From Acanthaster planci (lineage: Eukaryota > Echinodermata > Asteroidea > Valvatida > Acanthasteridae), in assembly GCF_001949145.1 (NCBI RefSeq), contig NW_019091442.1:1012052-1041530 (forward strand): DNA of 29,479 bases, written 5' to 3'. Positions within the stretch are counted from its first letter, which is position 1. Each line of letters begins with the position of its first letter. A model generated the notes under the pieces. That model was not told the DNA's origin, made no database searches, and saw only the letters and a list, made by a program, of their open reading frames with translations. Positions 12,401 to 24,400 of this stretch are shown one piece after another. The translations under genes and the position numbers were made by a program.

Positions 12401-15400
12401 CTGCAAATGCTCTACTTGATCAACATGTAAACCACAACTAACAAGGACTGAGTAATGGATGATCACAACTTCAACTATTTCCAATTCAGCAGGTACACAA
12501 ATATGCAATGGATATTCCAAGAGTTGTTTCCAAGGCTGTTACTAGAAGGGAACAGCATTTGCTACTAATAAGCATCAAGGGTAAACAAGAATTCTGAGTT
12601 TTATGGTGTCCTTAAGACAATTGAGCTGATCGCTCAATATTTTTGCCAATATGCTGAACTGAAGTATCTCACCAGTCAAAGAACTTATCCTCACTAATTT
12701 CATTTATGCAAAACAGTATCAACTGTTCAAAGGGCTAACCCAAGGTTCTTATAGTGACTATAACAGCATCAGAAGTACTTACCTGAGAAGCTATCTGAAT
12801 CAGCAGCAATGAGGTCCCTTGCTTGGTAGATATATGCCCGTAGCTGGTACTTGTTGGCCACTGCAATAATAAAACAGATCAAACAAGTTTGTATTGTTTG
12901 AATATGATATCTACAGCATTTCAGTCTGAAAGTGTTTCTGATGTTGTAATACTCTTTCTTAAGTTAATGTACTCACTGTGAAAGTTGAGGAACATTCTCG
13001 GTACTGATAGGCTGGCTTTGCTTTCTTCGTCACCACTTTCATCATCCTAATCAGTGATACCACAACATGAAAATGGTAAGTAACTAACACTGCATGCATC
13101 AAGCATTTTCTATTGAAGAAAAACAAAAATAACAAATTTTCTCATAAAAAGTATTAATAACTTTTAAAAAATCGTTCCTTCTTGTCAATCAAACATACAT
13201 GTAGAAGCAGAGCTAGGACAGGAATACATTAATGTTTGCTCACCTTGCCCATTGAGAAGACAGCTTTTGCTTTGGGAGATTCTGCTACCATCTTACGATG
13301 CCATCTCCGACGGCGTACCAAGTCCATCTTGCGCTCTGTAGCATGGAACTTCATGTTGAACAGCGGTGCAAACTCCCAACCCTCTCCAAGATCCTTCTTT
13401 TTCTTTTTCTGTATAAAAAAGAAATACTTCAGAACTCCTACAGCTTCTTAATAGGTACACTGCCATCCAAACATAGTATCTACAACTCAACAAAGTTAAA
13501 TTTCATAAATCGTGAAAGGAAGATTAAGTTAAGTTGTTCTACATTTTATTTTTTCTGACAAATTTCCACAGGATAACAAATTTTTGTTCTGCAGACCCAA
13601 TCTGGGTCAAGTAAAACTAGTTGCTTCATCACATTGCATTATTCATGTGTCATGCGACACAATCATAACAAATGCTCTTCACTCAAAAATCTTCACACCT
13701 CCCTCATGTGTGGAAGGGATCTGCTAGCAAATACTTATAAGCCGTAGAGTGACTTCAAATGCATATTTCCTTAGAAGGTACAACACATCCATATAATAAT
13801 TCCTACCACAGGCTACCCATCATGCCCTGTGGCATACCCATCATCTTCTGTTCTCCTTTCGATTTTTTGACCTGGGAGATTACCAATATACATGTAATGA
13901 TCCCCCTTCCACCGACTATGTTCACCCTTAGCCACTCTTTTCATTTTAAGGCGTGTAACTGCACTTCCACACCATCGCACACCAAAAAGAGTGCAATCAG
14001 AGAAATGCTAATAATTGAACACCTGAAACCATCCGTATCACATTCCTCGCTAGCAATTTACTTCATAATTATACTTTGCCATTCGTGAGAAAAATGAAAC
14101 GAAATCAATCAAACATTAGGCCTGCCTAACAGGAATGACAGAATCATTTTTCTGATTCTCCCATCAAAACAGTTTTGCACGACGGTGCTGTCAGTGTACA
14201 ATCATTCAGCGCATGTACAGTGTACATGTACGTCACACAGGGCTACAAGCAAGCGTTGCTGCATGCATAATGCTACATACACCAGACTGTACCCATACAT
14301 GGCTTTATGGGCATGAAGTACATGTACATGTCACACACACTGGAAGTGCAAGGGGACGTTTTGTTTCTGGGCTGTAGAGTTATCGCCTGGGTTGTTGGTA
14401 TCTGTAGCGAGTGAAGAGTTCTTCATTTAAACACCACTAGACGAAACTGAGTCCAGTTGTAGTCACTTGCCAATCAGCCTTCCTCACACCAAACACAGTC
14501 CTGCGCTACGCAAAACTTTGCAACATGTGCATATGCACCACATGCGGGAAAACTTTGTTCACAAGCAAATACGACGTGGGGTTCAGGGCCCACTTAAGGG
14601 CCCCAGACAAGTTTTGAAACACAGATGCTCTGTGGTGCATTTTACAGCCTCCTCCTGCAATCCATTGGTCATTTTTTCTTGCCCCCATCATCTCATCCAT
14701 CTCTTACTCTACCTCCCTCCTATTATCCTATCAATCTCCTGCCCATCCCAATGCATCATCAATATGTACATCTATGTAAACAACCCTTAAAAGCAATGAT
14801 CCCACATAAAGATCTGATGCTAATAAACTCAAGATTGAAAGAGACAAGCACAAATGACACATACATGTACTATAGCCATATAAAAACTTTAACATGGGGT
14901 GGGCCGCCCATCCCGCAAACAGACGCCCCGATGGAAGGCCCAGCAGGCCGAGAGAACTTGGTATTACAGATTCTTGCATTTGCTTTTCAGCTCAACAAAA
15001 ACCAAGGAAAATCTGGCCAAGCGAAGGCAAAAAACAGAAAATAAATCCGGTACGACAAAAAAGCTGAAATCCTCTAAGAAGCAGCGATTCTACACCACTG
15101 GTGGCAAACTATCATGCAAATTGGATGAGTTGTCCAATGTCTCATGATATGGCCGAGATAGAGGCCAATAATGCCTGAAAAGCCTGGCAGAAATCAGCCA
15201 GAGATATAAATCCTGAACATTGTGCCATTTGGCCCAATTGGGGATCATTTTGATAAAGACTCTGACATTTTTCATGGCAAGATGTAAATTACCTTTTTTG
15301 GCCGAGGTTATCTTTGATTGACCAACCACGGGGACATGGGGCTTGAAACCTGATTTTTGTCCCGATGCCTTAGAGGGCAAATCTATGGTGGTGGTTCACT

Positions 15401-18400
15401 TTGCTTTGAGGTTTAGTGCAGTGGCTTGCTAATAGAGGCCTTAACTGGCAAGAATTTCTATCAGCTGTCACTCCTCATATATAGCAGCATGTGAGGAGGG
15501 CTGAGCACAGCCTGGCGCCCAGCCTATGGGTTTGCTATAGTCTGTTTGCTATATTGAAAAGAGGGGGTGCTTCTCCCAGCAGATTCACATTCAAGGTAAG
15601 ATCAGGGGAGGTATTAATGCCTCCTGGATGCGGATTTGATGTTTGGGGTCGGCTCTCTGAAGGTGGAACCACCCATGGTAAGTATCCGGTTCTTCACAAA
15701 AGCTGAGCCACTGATCCTGATTTTTCTTTATAACCGCGATTCCACTTGGAACAGGGAGTACCACCTAAGCTTAATATCCAACTGTGTGAATTCGTATCGG
15801 ATGTGTTGCATCCTCTTGAGAAATAGGTACATGTGTATCTGTGGTTGGTCTGTGGGTAAGATGAGCACTGTAGACTCTAACAAATTACATATCCAAGCAA
15901 ATTGAATGTTGGTATGTTAAGAAGTTGGGATTGGTTACAGGTTGAAATTGTGACACCATGTCGAGTCATCCTTGTGAAATTGGACATAAAGGTAAAACTT
16001 TTCACAGTCCAACATTAAAAATCCTACGGGTAATGTACACAACTGATCAAAATAAATGCTGGTACATGTATGTTTGTAGGCAAGGATATGCTATAGGTAC
16101 AATTTGTAACACTATGCTGAGTTATTCACACGTTAAATGAAACTACCTTAAAAGCCAGTATATTTAGTAACTACTCATGCTAACAAACTTAATGTTATGT
16201 TTATAGTTAAGAACTTATTGCTAACGGTGACAAAAGGACTTACTTCAAGTGCCTTGGGATCAGCTACAAGGATACGTGGTCTGACCCAGCGTCGACGACG
16301 GCAGAGATGGTACGTCTTCTCCACTGCTCCCCAGCCCCCAACAGTTGCCTCCACACAGTATTCAAAGCCTTGACACAACAAATTAAAAACTTGGAATATG
16401 CATCTAGCACATAGTGTACTAGGACATGTATAAAATGTACACAGAAAAACACATATGAGGACTTGACTATTTCAATGCAAATACTGATTTGTAAATGTAT
16501 ATGCAGGTCTGATATTTCTTCAAACTTAAATGTGCAAAAGTGAGAACATCTCCCACATTTCATTGCCATTCAGGCAACCAATAGAAAAGAAACTATTTAA
16601 GAATCAATTTCAACCCGAAACTTTTACAAATTTGAATTACATGTAATCATTTCCATTTGCCAGTCAGAAAAAAATAGGGCTGTAACAATACAACTTGCTC
16701 ATGATACCACATGGGTCATGATACAATATGTACGGTGATACATATTGTGTGAAAAACCAACATAAATTAAAGTACATTCATTTGTTACATTTCCAAAATT
16801 ACTGAAAATTAATACATGTAGCACAATTTCTAACACTGAAATTACGCTCCATTGAATCCACAAAATGTGAAGTACAGTACTGCTCACATTAAATGCAACA
16901 TGATGTCCAGTTCAATTCCCACATTGTGTACTTGTATACATGGTATAGGTTGGATTACCCCGGTTATTGGATTAAATGGGGATTAACAACAGATTATAAA
17001 ACCGCAAACTTTGCCCTGCCTTGGAATGCCATTACCAGCACTTTTTTAGCATATTGCATGATGTCTTGTTTGCTTGGGTTCTGCTAAACTGGCTGCAGTC
17101 ATTTTCCTATTTCCGGATCACAAAAATTATTAACTGTTTGCAGTTCAACTCATCCTCAAATTTCAGTGAAATGTGGTCATTATTTCACCTTGTGTACAGG
17201 TGAGACTACAATTTTGTTGTGTGTGAAAAATTAAAACATTTAATTTAGGGTTGACAAATGTGACGACGACACTTTTGCTTAGGTTAGGTCTATTAGAATG
17301 GTTAATTTCAAAAACTTCGTCAAGAATGTGAAGTAATGAAGCAAAAAAAATCAATTTTCCGGCAGAAATCCCAAAAAGATGATGATTTTCTAACAAAGAT
17401 TTTCTTTACTTACTGAAAATAACTTCCTTAACCAGAATTCTTAAGAATTAGAACTCAAATCTGTGTAAATTTCATTTGACTTTTATTTCAGCTGCGCAGT
17501 GAGCGAGCTGCCAATCACAAGGCCATCCCCGACCACCGCGTGTTTATAAACCCACTACATCACATCATCAACCGAGAAACTGCATTTTAACCGAGCGGAA
17601 ATTCATAGTGACAAACGAGGTACGTTTTTATTTCAAGCGATCCAGAACTAGGAAAAATCACTACTTAGGAAATCAACTGTACATTGTATATCAAAATACG
17701 TGCCGAACTCAACTACACGTGCGTATGTTTTTGTGTGATGTAGTGGGTGTTTGCATGGTTCACATGCATGAAGTAGCTCGTAACGAACTTGGCAGTTTAA
17801 GTCTAGTCAAAATTTAATTTACCAGAATTCAGATAAATGAAGCAGTTTTCTTTAAACCAGGAAATTCTTCAATAGAAATCTCGCGTATTGAAGTAATTTT
17901 GGATGAAAAATAAGCTTTGTTCTAGATTCGTTTTCATACAGGAAGAAGCTTTAGAGGTGACTAGGGAATGGGTGAAACTGATCCAAATTGTGGGAAAGTG
18001 TCGTCACTTCTGTCAATCTTGTCAGTCCGAATTAAAAGTTGAACATTTTGAAAATAATTTTGTAAGATCTGATAAACACAGTGGTGACTACTGACAACAG
18101 CTTCCGTGGAATTTTAGGACTATTTGAGCTGCTGGAGTTAAAATGAATAATTTTCAACACCTGACTAGGGAAATTACTATTCTTTTGACTGTACATAGTT
18201 TTCCTCCTTTACACCGTAACCAAAATTGACTGTGTCGAGTTTTGATTTTCAGAACTAGGCAACCAGTGAAAAAATGTACTGAGTGCAAGTACATTCTTCT
18301 ATTGAAGAAATGCTACAGAATCACAAGAAAGCCGTAAGTGGTTCTTCATACCATTTACACAGGAATTATAAAAAGTTCCGTGCGGTTAACACTGCTGATA

Positions 18401-21400
18401 AGTTGCAGTTTTCGAGCATGTAGTTATTTGCCCGATAAACATTAAGAGAATATCATGCACCATGCAGATTAAGACACTTAAGATAACTATTTTTATAACG
18501 CTGTTACAATGGTAACAGTGTTGTTACGGTGATCCTGATCTGTTTGTCTGTTTACTGTGAGCAGTACTGTAAGTAAAAATGCATGTGAAGTTTTAAAAAC
18601 TTCTGGGAACTCAAAGAGAAGATCAATCAGTTACAATTACTTATGATGGGGCTCAGAAGTTTCAGTGAGGTGAGTCCCATTCCAAACCAAAAACTTTCAC
18701 TTATTTCTTATAAAGGATGTCAATTTATAAATTTATTTTATCACAAATATTCCTATGACTGCTTCAAAGTTCTTCAAACCAGGATTTATGCATGTGTAGT
18801 ATGGCTTATGCTGACAAATTTAAAGTGTGTTCTTGTTACTCTTTTGGCAAAACTAATGGCGCTGAGTGAATAAATACATTCAAAATGCTGGTAAGATTTA
18901 TGTCCCTCAGTTTTACTGCAAAGCTTTTACATTGCATTAGTGGAGACTCACATGTAATGTAAACATTTTCCAGTGAAACTGTCCAGTCAAGCATGACTGC
19001 GCCGTATAGTTTCTATGAGTGTAGTGTAAGATGCCTCATTTGAAAAATGTTTCCCAGACTCCTTTGTGTGTACTGACACATACATGTAAGTGTACACAAA
19101 CCATTTTTAACAAAAATGGTTGAGTAATGACCTGTGCACAATTCTATCCAGGCTTCTATCAACAAAATAAATGAATGATATCTAGAGGGACGATATTAAC
19201 CTTCTTCATCTACTGCTCTGTTGATATCTAACTGCCAGACTTCTTCCCATTCCCATCCCTCTGGTGGCTGTATCTCCTCACGGGCAGTACAAGCATCTCC
19301 TTTCTACCAATTTTAAACAAAAAAACATTTGTCACATTTCTTTCAATGCCCACCAAAAAGCATTTCCCTTCTTAATATTCACAAATGAGCATGGGCTGCA
19401 ATGTCTGCACACTGGAATAGCATTGGTATTGGTCAGTTTCAAAAGTCTACTTTATGTTCATGGACACAGTGAACATGCTGCAATTATGCAACTCAAGGAT
19501 GTAACCTTAATTTATAACAAGCGCATTCTGAGAGATAAATATGGAAATTGTAACCCTTCACTAACACACTTAACCCATTCATGCTGGGATTCTTTTGACC
19601 ATGACTGCTGGACTGCAGTATGGAAAGCTCTGTCCAGCAGCAGGTCCACATTGAAACCGCAGGTGCATGATGAATAGAATGTGTGGTATGCATTAATCCT
19701 CACATCCTCCTCCCAGGATGAAGGGGTTTGTAATGATTAACCCCTTTGCACCGAGACGCGGATAGAGCTGCTGTAAAAATTGAGATTCTCAGCTCGCTTT
19801 TCAGCTATTATTCTCAACCCACGCTCGAGCGAACAGTGAAAGAAGGCAGACCCTGGTTCTTGTATATATGGTAATTGGTCTTTGTGCGTAGCCCAGAAAT
19901 GAAAAGACCAAATTTGCATCAAAATCACCAGCTTCACAATAGTCCCCACTTTGAAATGAGGCAACGGGAATATCCAAGCTTGAGTAGAGCCGCATGCCAC
20001 CGAACAATCAGCCTTTTTACCGTGTAATTCAAAGCGTGCAGAGCATGCAGGGCCACAAACCGAGAATCTGCGGTTTGGCAGGTGGCCAAGCGAGGCTGGA
20101 ATTCTTGGAGTCGGCTTTCGGGAAGAAATTCCCGTCGTCAAGGGGTTAAAACCAAAAATACTACATCAGAAGTAATCAGCATCCAAATACATTTATGGAC
20201 AAAAGAACATCCACAAGACCTTAAACTTTTCATTTCAGTTCAGTATTTGCCAAAAATGATTCTTTGATCCCGTACTTTTCTGATTTTGGGGGAGACTGGT
20301 TTTCTCATTTTATTCTTATTTAATGAACATGTTCCCTATTTTGTTGGATTGTTTGAAGCAAAATTAAGTGAAAAATGTTTTTGATATTTTATCAAATTAA
20401 TCATGGTATCTGCCAGTCTGAATGTTAAAGTAAAATTAATTTTGTTTCACTAAAGGCAAATCAATTTTCTGTTATGTTAAACATGTTAATGTGGTTACTT
20501 TTAAAATTGAACTTCCCCTTGCTTTAAACACAAGACTGTGTCATGCGTCACTGCAATATGCCCCATTAGTTTTTCCAATTCATGGATTGTTCCCATTTTC
20601 AGAACAATGAAAAGAGATGTCAACAGTCATAAGATCATAACTAAGTGAGGTTTTATTCGCTAAAGCATTTTTAAAATCCGTATCCACTTGTTTCTTTCAA
20701 GTAGGCCTATCTTTATGATCAATAAAAAGTTAATTCATTTTGGATTTTGGCACAAATCTATCCTTGGAAATAATAAAAAAGATTTTAATAAGATTCTGAG
20801 CATAGAATGTTCAAGAATTTTGGATTAATGAAAGCTCTCTTGTGCCTTCGGAAAGGACTTCATTTTCATAAGTTGGTTCTCCATAGATAAAACTGAAAAA
20901 TGAAACCAAATAACGACATCTTGCATGAATGAAAGTAACTGAACAAGTATGCAGTGTCATCTCAGTGAAGCAAATGACTTTACCACATTAGTGAAGGGCA
21001 CGCTAGAAGATCCCCAGTAACCACCAGGTATGTTTCTGGATTCATGCTCATACACATCTTCCAGGAACTTGGTCATTCCAGCATCAGCGTCATACAACAG
21101 GCTGTAAATAAACAGAAAATGCTAAGTCTGAGTTACCTGCACCACATGACACATGTGTAAACCATCCCACGATGACAACCAACATTTTACAAAATGCAAT
21201 GGCCATAATGTGACATTCACTTCAGAAGATTCAACTTACAAACACATCATTCCTTGAGTGAAACAATAGTTACATTCTACATGCAAGGTACATTGACCGA
21301 TACATTAAGGCATCCTCAATCATGTCAATATATTGAGTTCAAGTGTACATTGGCTAGGCTTTTTATATCACCTCAGTTCTGGGCTGACGTGCCAGTCTCC

Positions 21401-24400
21401 CTCCCATCGCCATCCTTCTGGAGGGCTGAAACTCTCTTTTTTCAGCTTGATCTACACATACCGAGACATAAGTCAGTTGTACGTTATGTTAAGAGAACTT
21501 GCCAACTGTCAAGCCCACAAGATATGTTTCGATTTTAATTTATTCAGTGACTATGAACACACAATGCCTGTTCAGCAGCACTGTGCATGTAAGCTTGGAT
21601 GTGAAGTATGTGTACATAATTCATCTTTATTTTCAAGTGCATTTTATTGGCAAAATGGCTGTTCTCTATGATCCTCAGCTGGTAATGAGTACATTAGCTA
21701 AATATGCTTAGAATTCAATCACCCAAGTACACGTAAAGATATCTAGTACTGGATGTATCTACCAACAAGCTACCTGTAACAGACACACCATTCACTACTT
21801 ACAGAATGCTAAAAANNNNNNNNNNNNNNNNNNNNNNNNNNNNNNNNNNNNNNNNNNNNNNNNNNNNNNNNNNNNNNNNNNNNNNNNNNNNNNNNNNNNN
21901 NNNNNNNNNNNNNNNNNNNNNNNNNNNNNNNNNNNNNNNNNNNNNNNNNNNNNNNNNNNNNNNNNNNNNNNNNNNNNNNNNNNNNNNNNNNNNNNNNNNN
22001 NNNNNNNNNNNNNNNNNNNNNNNNNNNNNNNNNNNNNNNNNNNNNNNNNNNNNNNNNNNNNNNNNNNNNNNNNNNNNNNNNNNNNNNNNNNNNNNNNNNN
22101 NNNNNNNNNNNNNNNNNNNNNNNNNNNNNNNNNNNNNNNNNNNNNNNNNNNNNNNNNNNNNNNNNNNNNNNNNNNNNNNNNNNNNNNNNNNNNNNNNNNN
22201 NNNNNNNNNNNNNNNNNNNNNNNNNNNAGGAAAGTCTGAGTTTGTATTTGAGCAGTCTCTTGCACAGACTTCCTATCAGTAGATATGGCTCCATTTCCAA
22301 CATGTCCATATGCAAAGGTCTTTGAACAACTTATAGAAATAAAAGTCACACTATCTGACTATGGTATAGTTCAATGACAATGTGTGTACAATGTAAATTT
22401 CATAAACAACACTGGATTTTTAATAATTTTCTGTTCCTCTTCACTTTGCCACAGGTAACCTTGACCCCAAAATGCCTCTGATGCTTTTTTTCAGAAAGGG
22501 GAAGCATTGTGTGGATGTGTGCGAGTCTACACATCACCATCGCATCCTACATTATGTGGACTTCTTTTGTGCAGAGGTCTACACTATATGCCTTGCCTGC
22601 ACACAAGGCATAGACAAAAAAATGTAACAATTTGGACTCGGGGGGGGGCTACAATTGGGTCCCTGGTAACTATCAGGCTAGCATGAAAGCCCAAATTTGT
22701 TGCAGTTATGGACTGGTTTGGTTTATGCAGAGTGCACATAAGTGATCCCAGTGTAACAAGACCGAACAATCTGACTTTTTCAAAACCAGGAGTCTGACCC
22801 TAACGATTTGGACACTATATGTTATACATTACCTTTCCTGTTGAATCTGAGAACTTGGGTCTTGGCAAAGCCTTGCTGGTCCAGTTGCCCAAAATGCTCA
22901 TTTGATTCTCATACTGCAGTAGCATTGCAGAGGTAATTAAGAAAAAGTGTTACAAGTGTGACATTCGTGTAAGGTAAAATTTTGATCAGATTTGGGAAGA
23001 ATTTTCATCATTACCAAGAATAAAATATTTAATCTGTTATGAACAGCATCAAACAAACCTCGTTCTAAAGTAAAATCTGACTAAAATACATGTAGCAACA
23101 ACTAACATATCTGAGCAAGCACATAAGAACGCTACACTTTACTTCAATTTTTGTATTGATCATCAGATGTCGCACAATTTCCAGTAAAGAATAAGTGCAT
23201 GATTCCCCCCTCTCCCTACAGCCAAAGGCCCGGCATTATAAACATGCATTTAGAGCTATTCCCATCAAGGGCTCAAACATTCCTTTCACTCAATTTTAAT
23301 TCCTGGATAAACACTTGAATATTATCATAATTGTACACTATCTTTGTACTAAACTTTCCCAAAAATCTGTTTTTCACTGGTTGATTTTTAAAGAACCACT
23401 AAATCTGCAAGAGCAACTACATGTACAAACATGCACGTATTTCAAAAGCAGCTACTTATAACATATATTTAAAGTCTCACTGTTTCAGCAAAGACCGCAA
23501 CAGAGGAATCTGTTAGTCCTTTCTGGAAGTTCTCAGAGTCTGCCTCAAGGCCTAGCCACAGCTTCATTCGCAACATAGCTGGGATCTTCTTCGCTCCAAT
23601 GTTCATTGAACTCTTTCCAGCAAACTGAAAAACATGAAATTACATGAAATTCAACAATGTGTAGGTATTTCACATTCCTCCATGCATGCGCATGCCACAA
23701 CAACTGGTTTCACATGTGAACAGCAAGGTCTACTTCAATGTTTTGCAAGCTGAAAACGATTATCGGTCATTCTGCTTATCTTACTTTAAAACACAAATGA
23801 CATGCACATTCAGAGGAATAAACTTAAAAGAACGTCCAAGGGCAAATGTACGATTGAGGCCAAGAAAAAATTAAACATGTTTAGCATCTTGATTCTTTAA
23901 AAAAGGAGGTAGGGCTTATAAAGTTTGTTTTTTATTTTACCTTAAACATGGCAGCCATTCTTTCCAAAATTTGCAACAATCACTTGTGTTACAAATGTTC
24001 CATAATACCAAAATGAAAGAAACATGTTGAACAAGAGAATTGACAGATTTGAATTAAATTAACATTGGTTTGGATAGGCATGTTTGTAGTCAAGTTCCAC
24101 TAGAATTAAAAAACACAGCCGCTTCCATAAACATGTGTACAATCTGAAACTGCAGCCAGAGTGATCAGAAGTTCTGAAATGAAGTATTTATTTCCTCTAG
24201 GGCTGGGTTACATTTCAACTTTTCTCATCTAATGTTTTGTTTTTAAACATGAAATCAAGGCAGCTTCCAAAAATGAAGAATGCTGAACATGATTTTTTCC
24301 CCCGAATTTCGCCATACTATGTACAAAGGCATGTTGGAAGCGAGACACTGGTGCCATATGTACACACAGCAGATAGCATGTTGCATGACATCTGAAAATG

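Larger units (their letters stand above)
10027..12782 (-). other. Ferlin intron between exons 10 and 11 (2.8 kb)
   Basis: Splits the C2D domain between loop 1 residues S and DP. Contains the minisatellite 10270-10540 and the short TIR element 11250-11397. A 122-codon minus-strand frame at 10734-11102 has no recognisable protein features. 11400-12780 is AT-rich with nothing evident. Confidence 0.7.
16369..19200 (-). other. Ferlin intron between exons 6 and 7 (2.8 kb)
   Basis: Holds the CCAAT/TATA-bearing block at 17490-17619 and downstream plus-strand splice-like sites (described separately). Outside 17490-18340 nothing was recognised. Confidence 0.6.
19304..20983 (-). other. Ferlin intron between exons 5 and 6 (1.7 kb)
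   Basis: Contains two adjacent piggyBac-like elements (19570-19730 and 19737-20149). 20150-20980 is very AT-rich with nothing recognised. Confidence 0.75.

Noticed and set aside
14899-15380. Overlapping frames on both strands in a GC-richer block (Lys/Arg-rich on plus, [10 protein letters not shown] start on minus)
   Set aside because: Neither matches a family I recognise, both lack splice support, and the block may be an unclassified old repeat. Worth a repeat-library search only.
19264-19677. 137-codon plus-strand frame
   Set aside because: It is partly antisense to the secure ferlin exon 19201-19303 and runs into the small piggyBac-like element; no recognisable domain.
19737-20141. 134-codon minus-strand frame
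   Set aside because: Lies wholly inside the 413-bp TTAA element and shows none of the acidic catalytic motifs of piggyBac transposase.
21795-22349. Long frames across 21795-22349 on both strands
   Set aside because: They exist only because the N run contains no stops.
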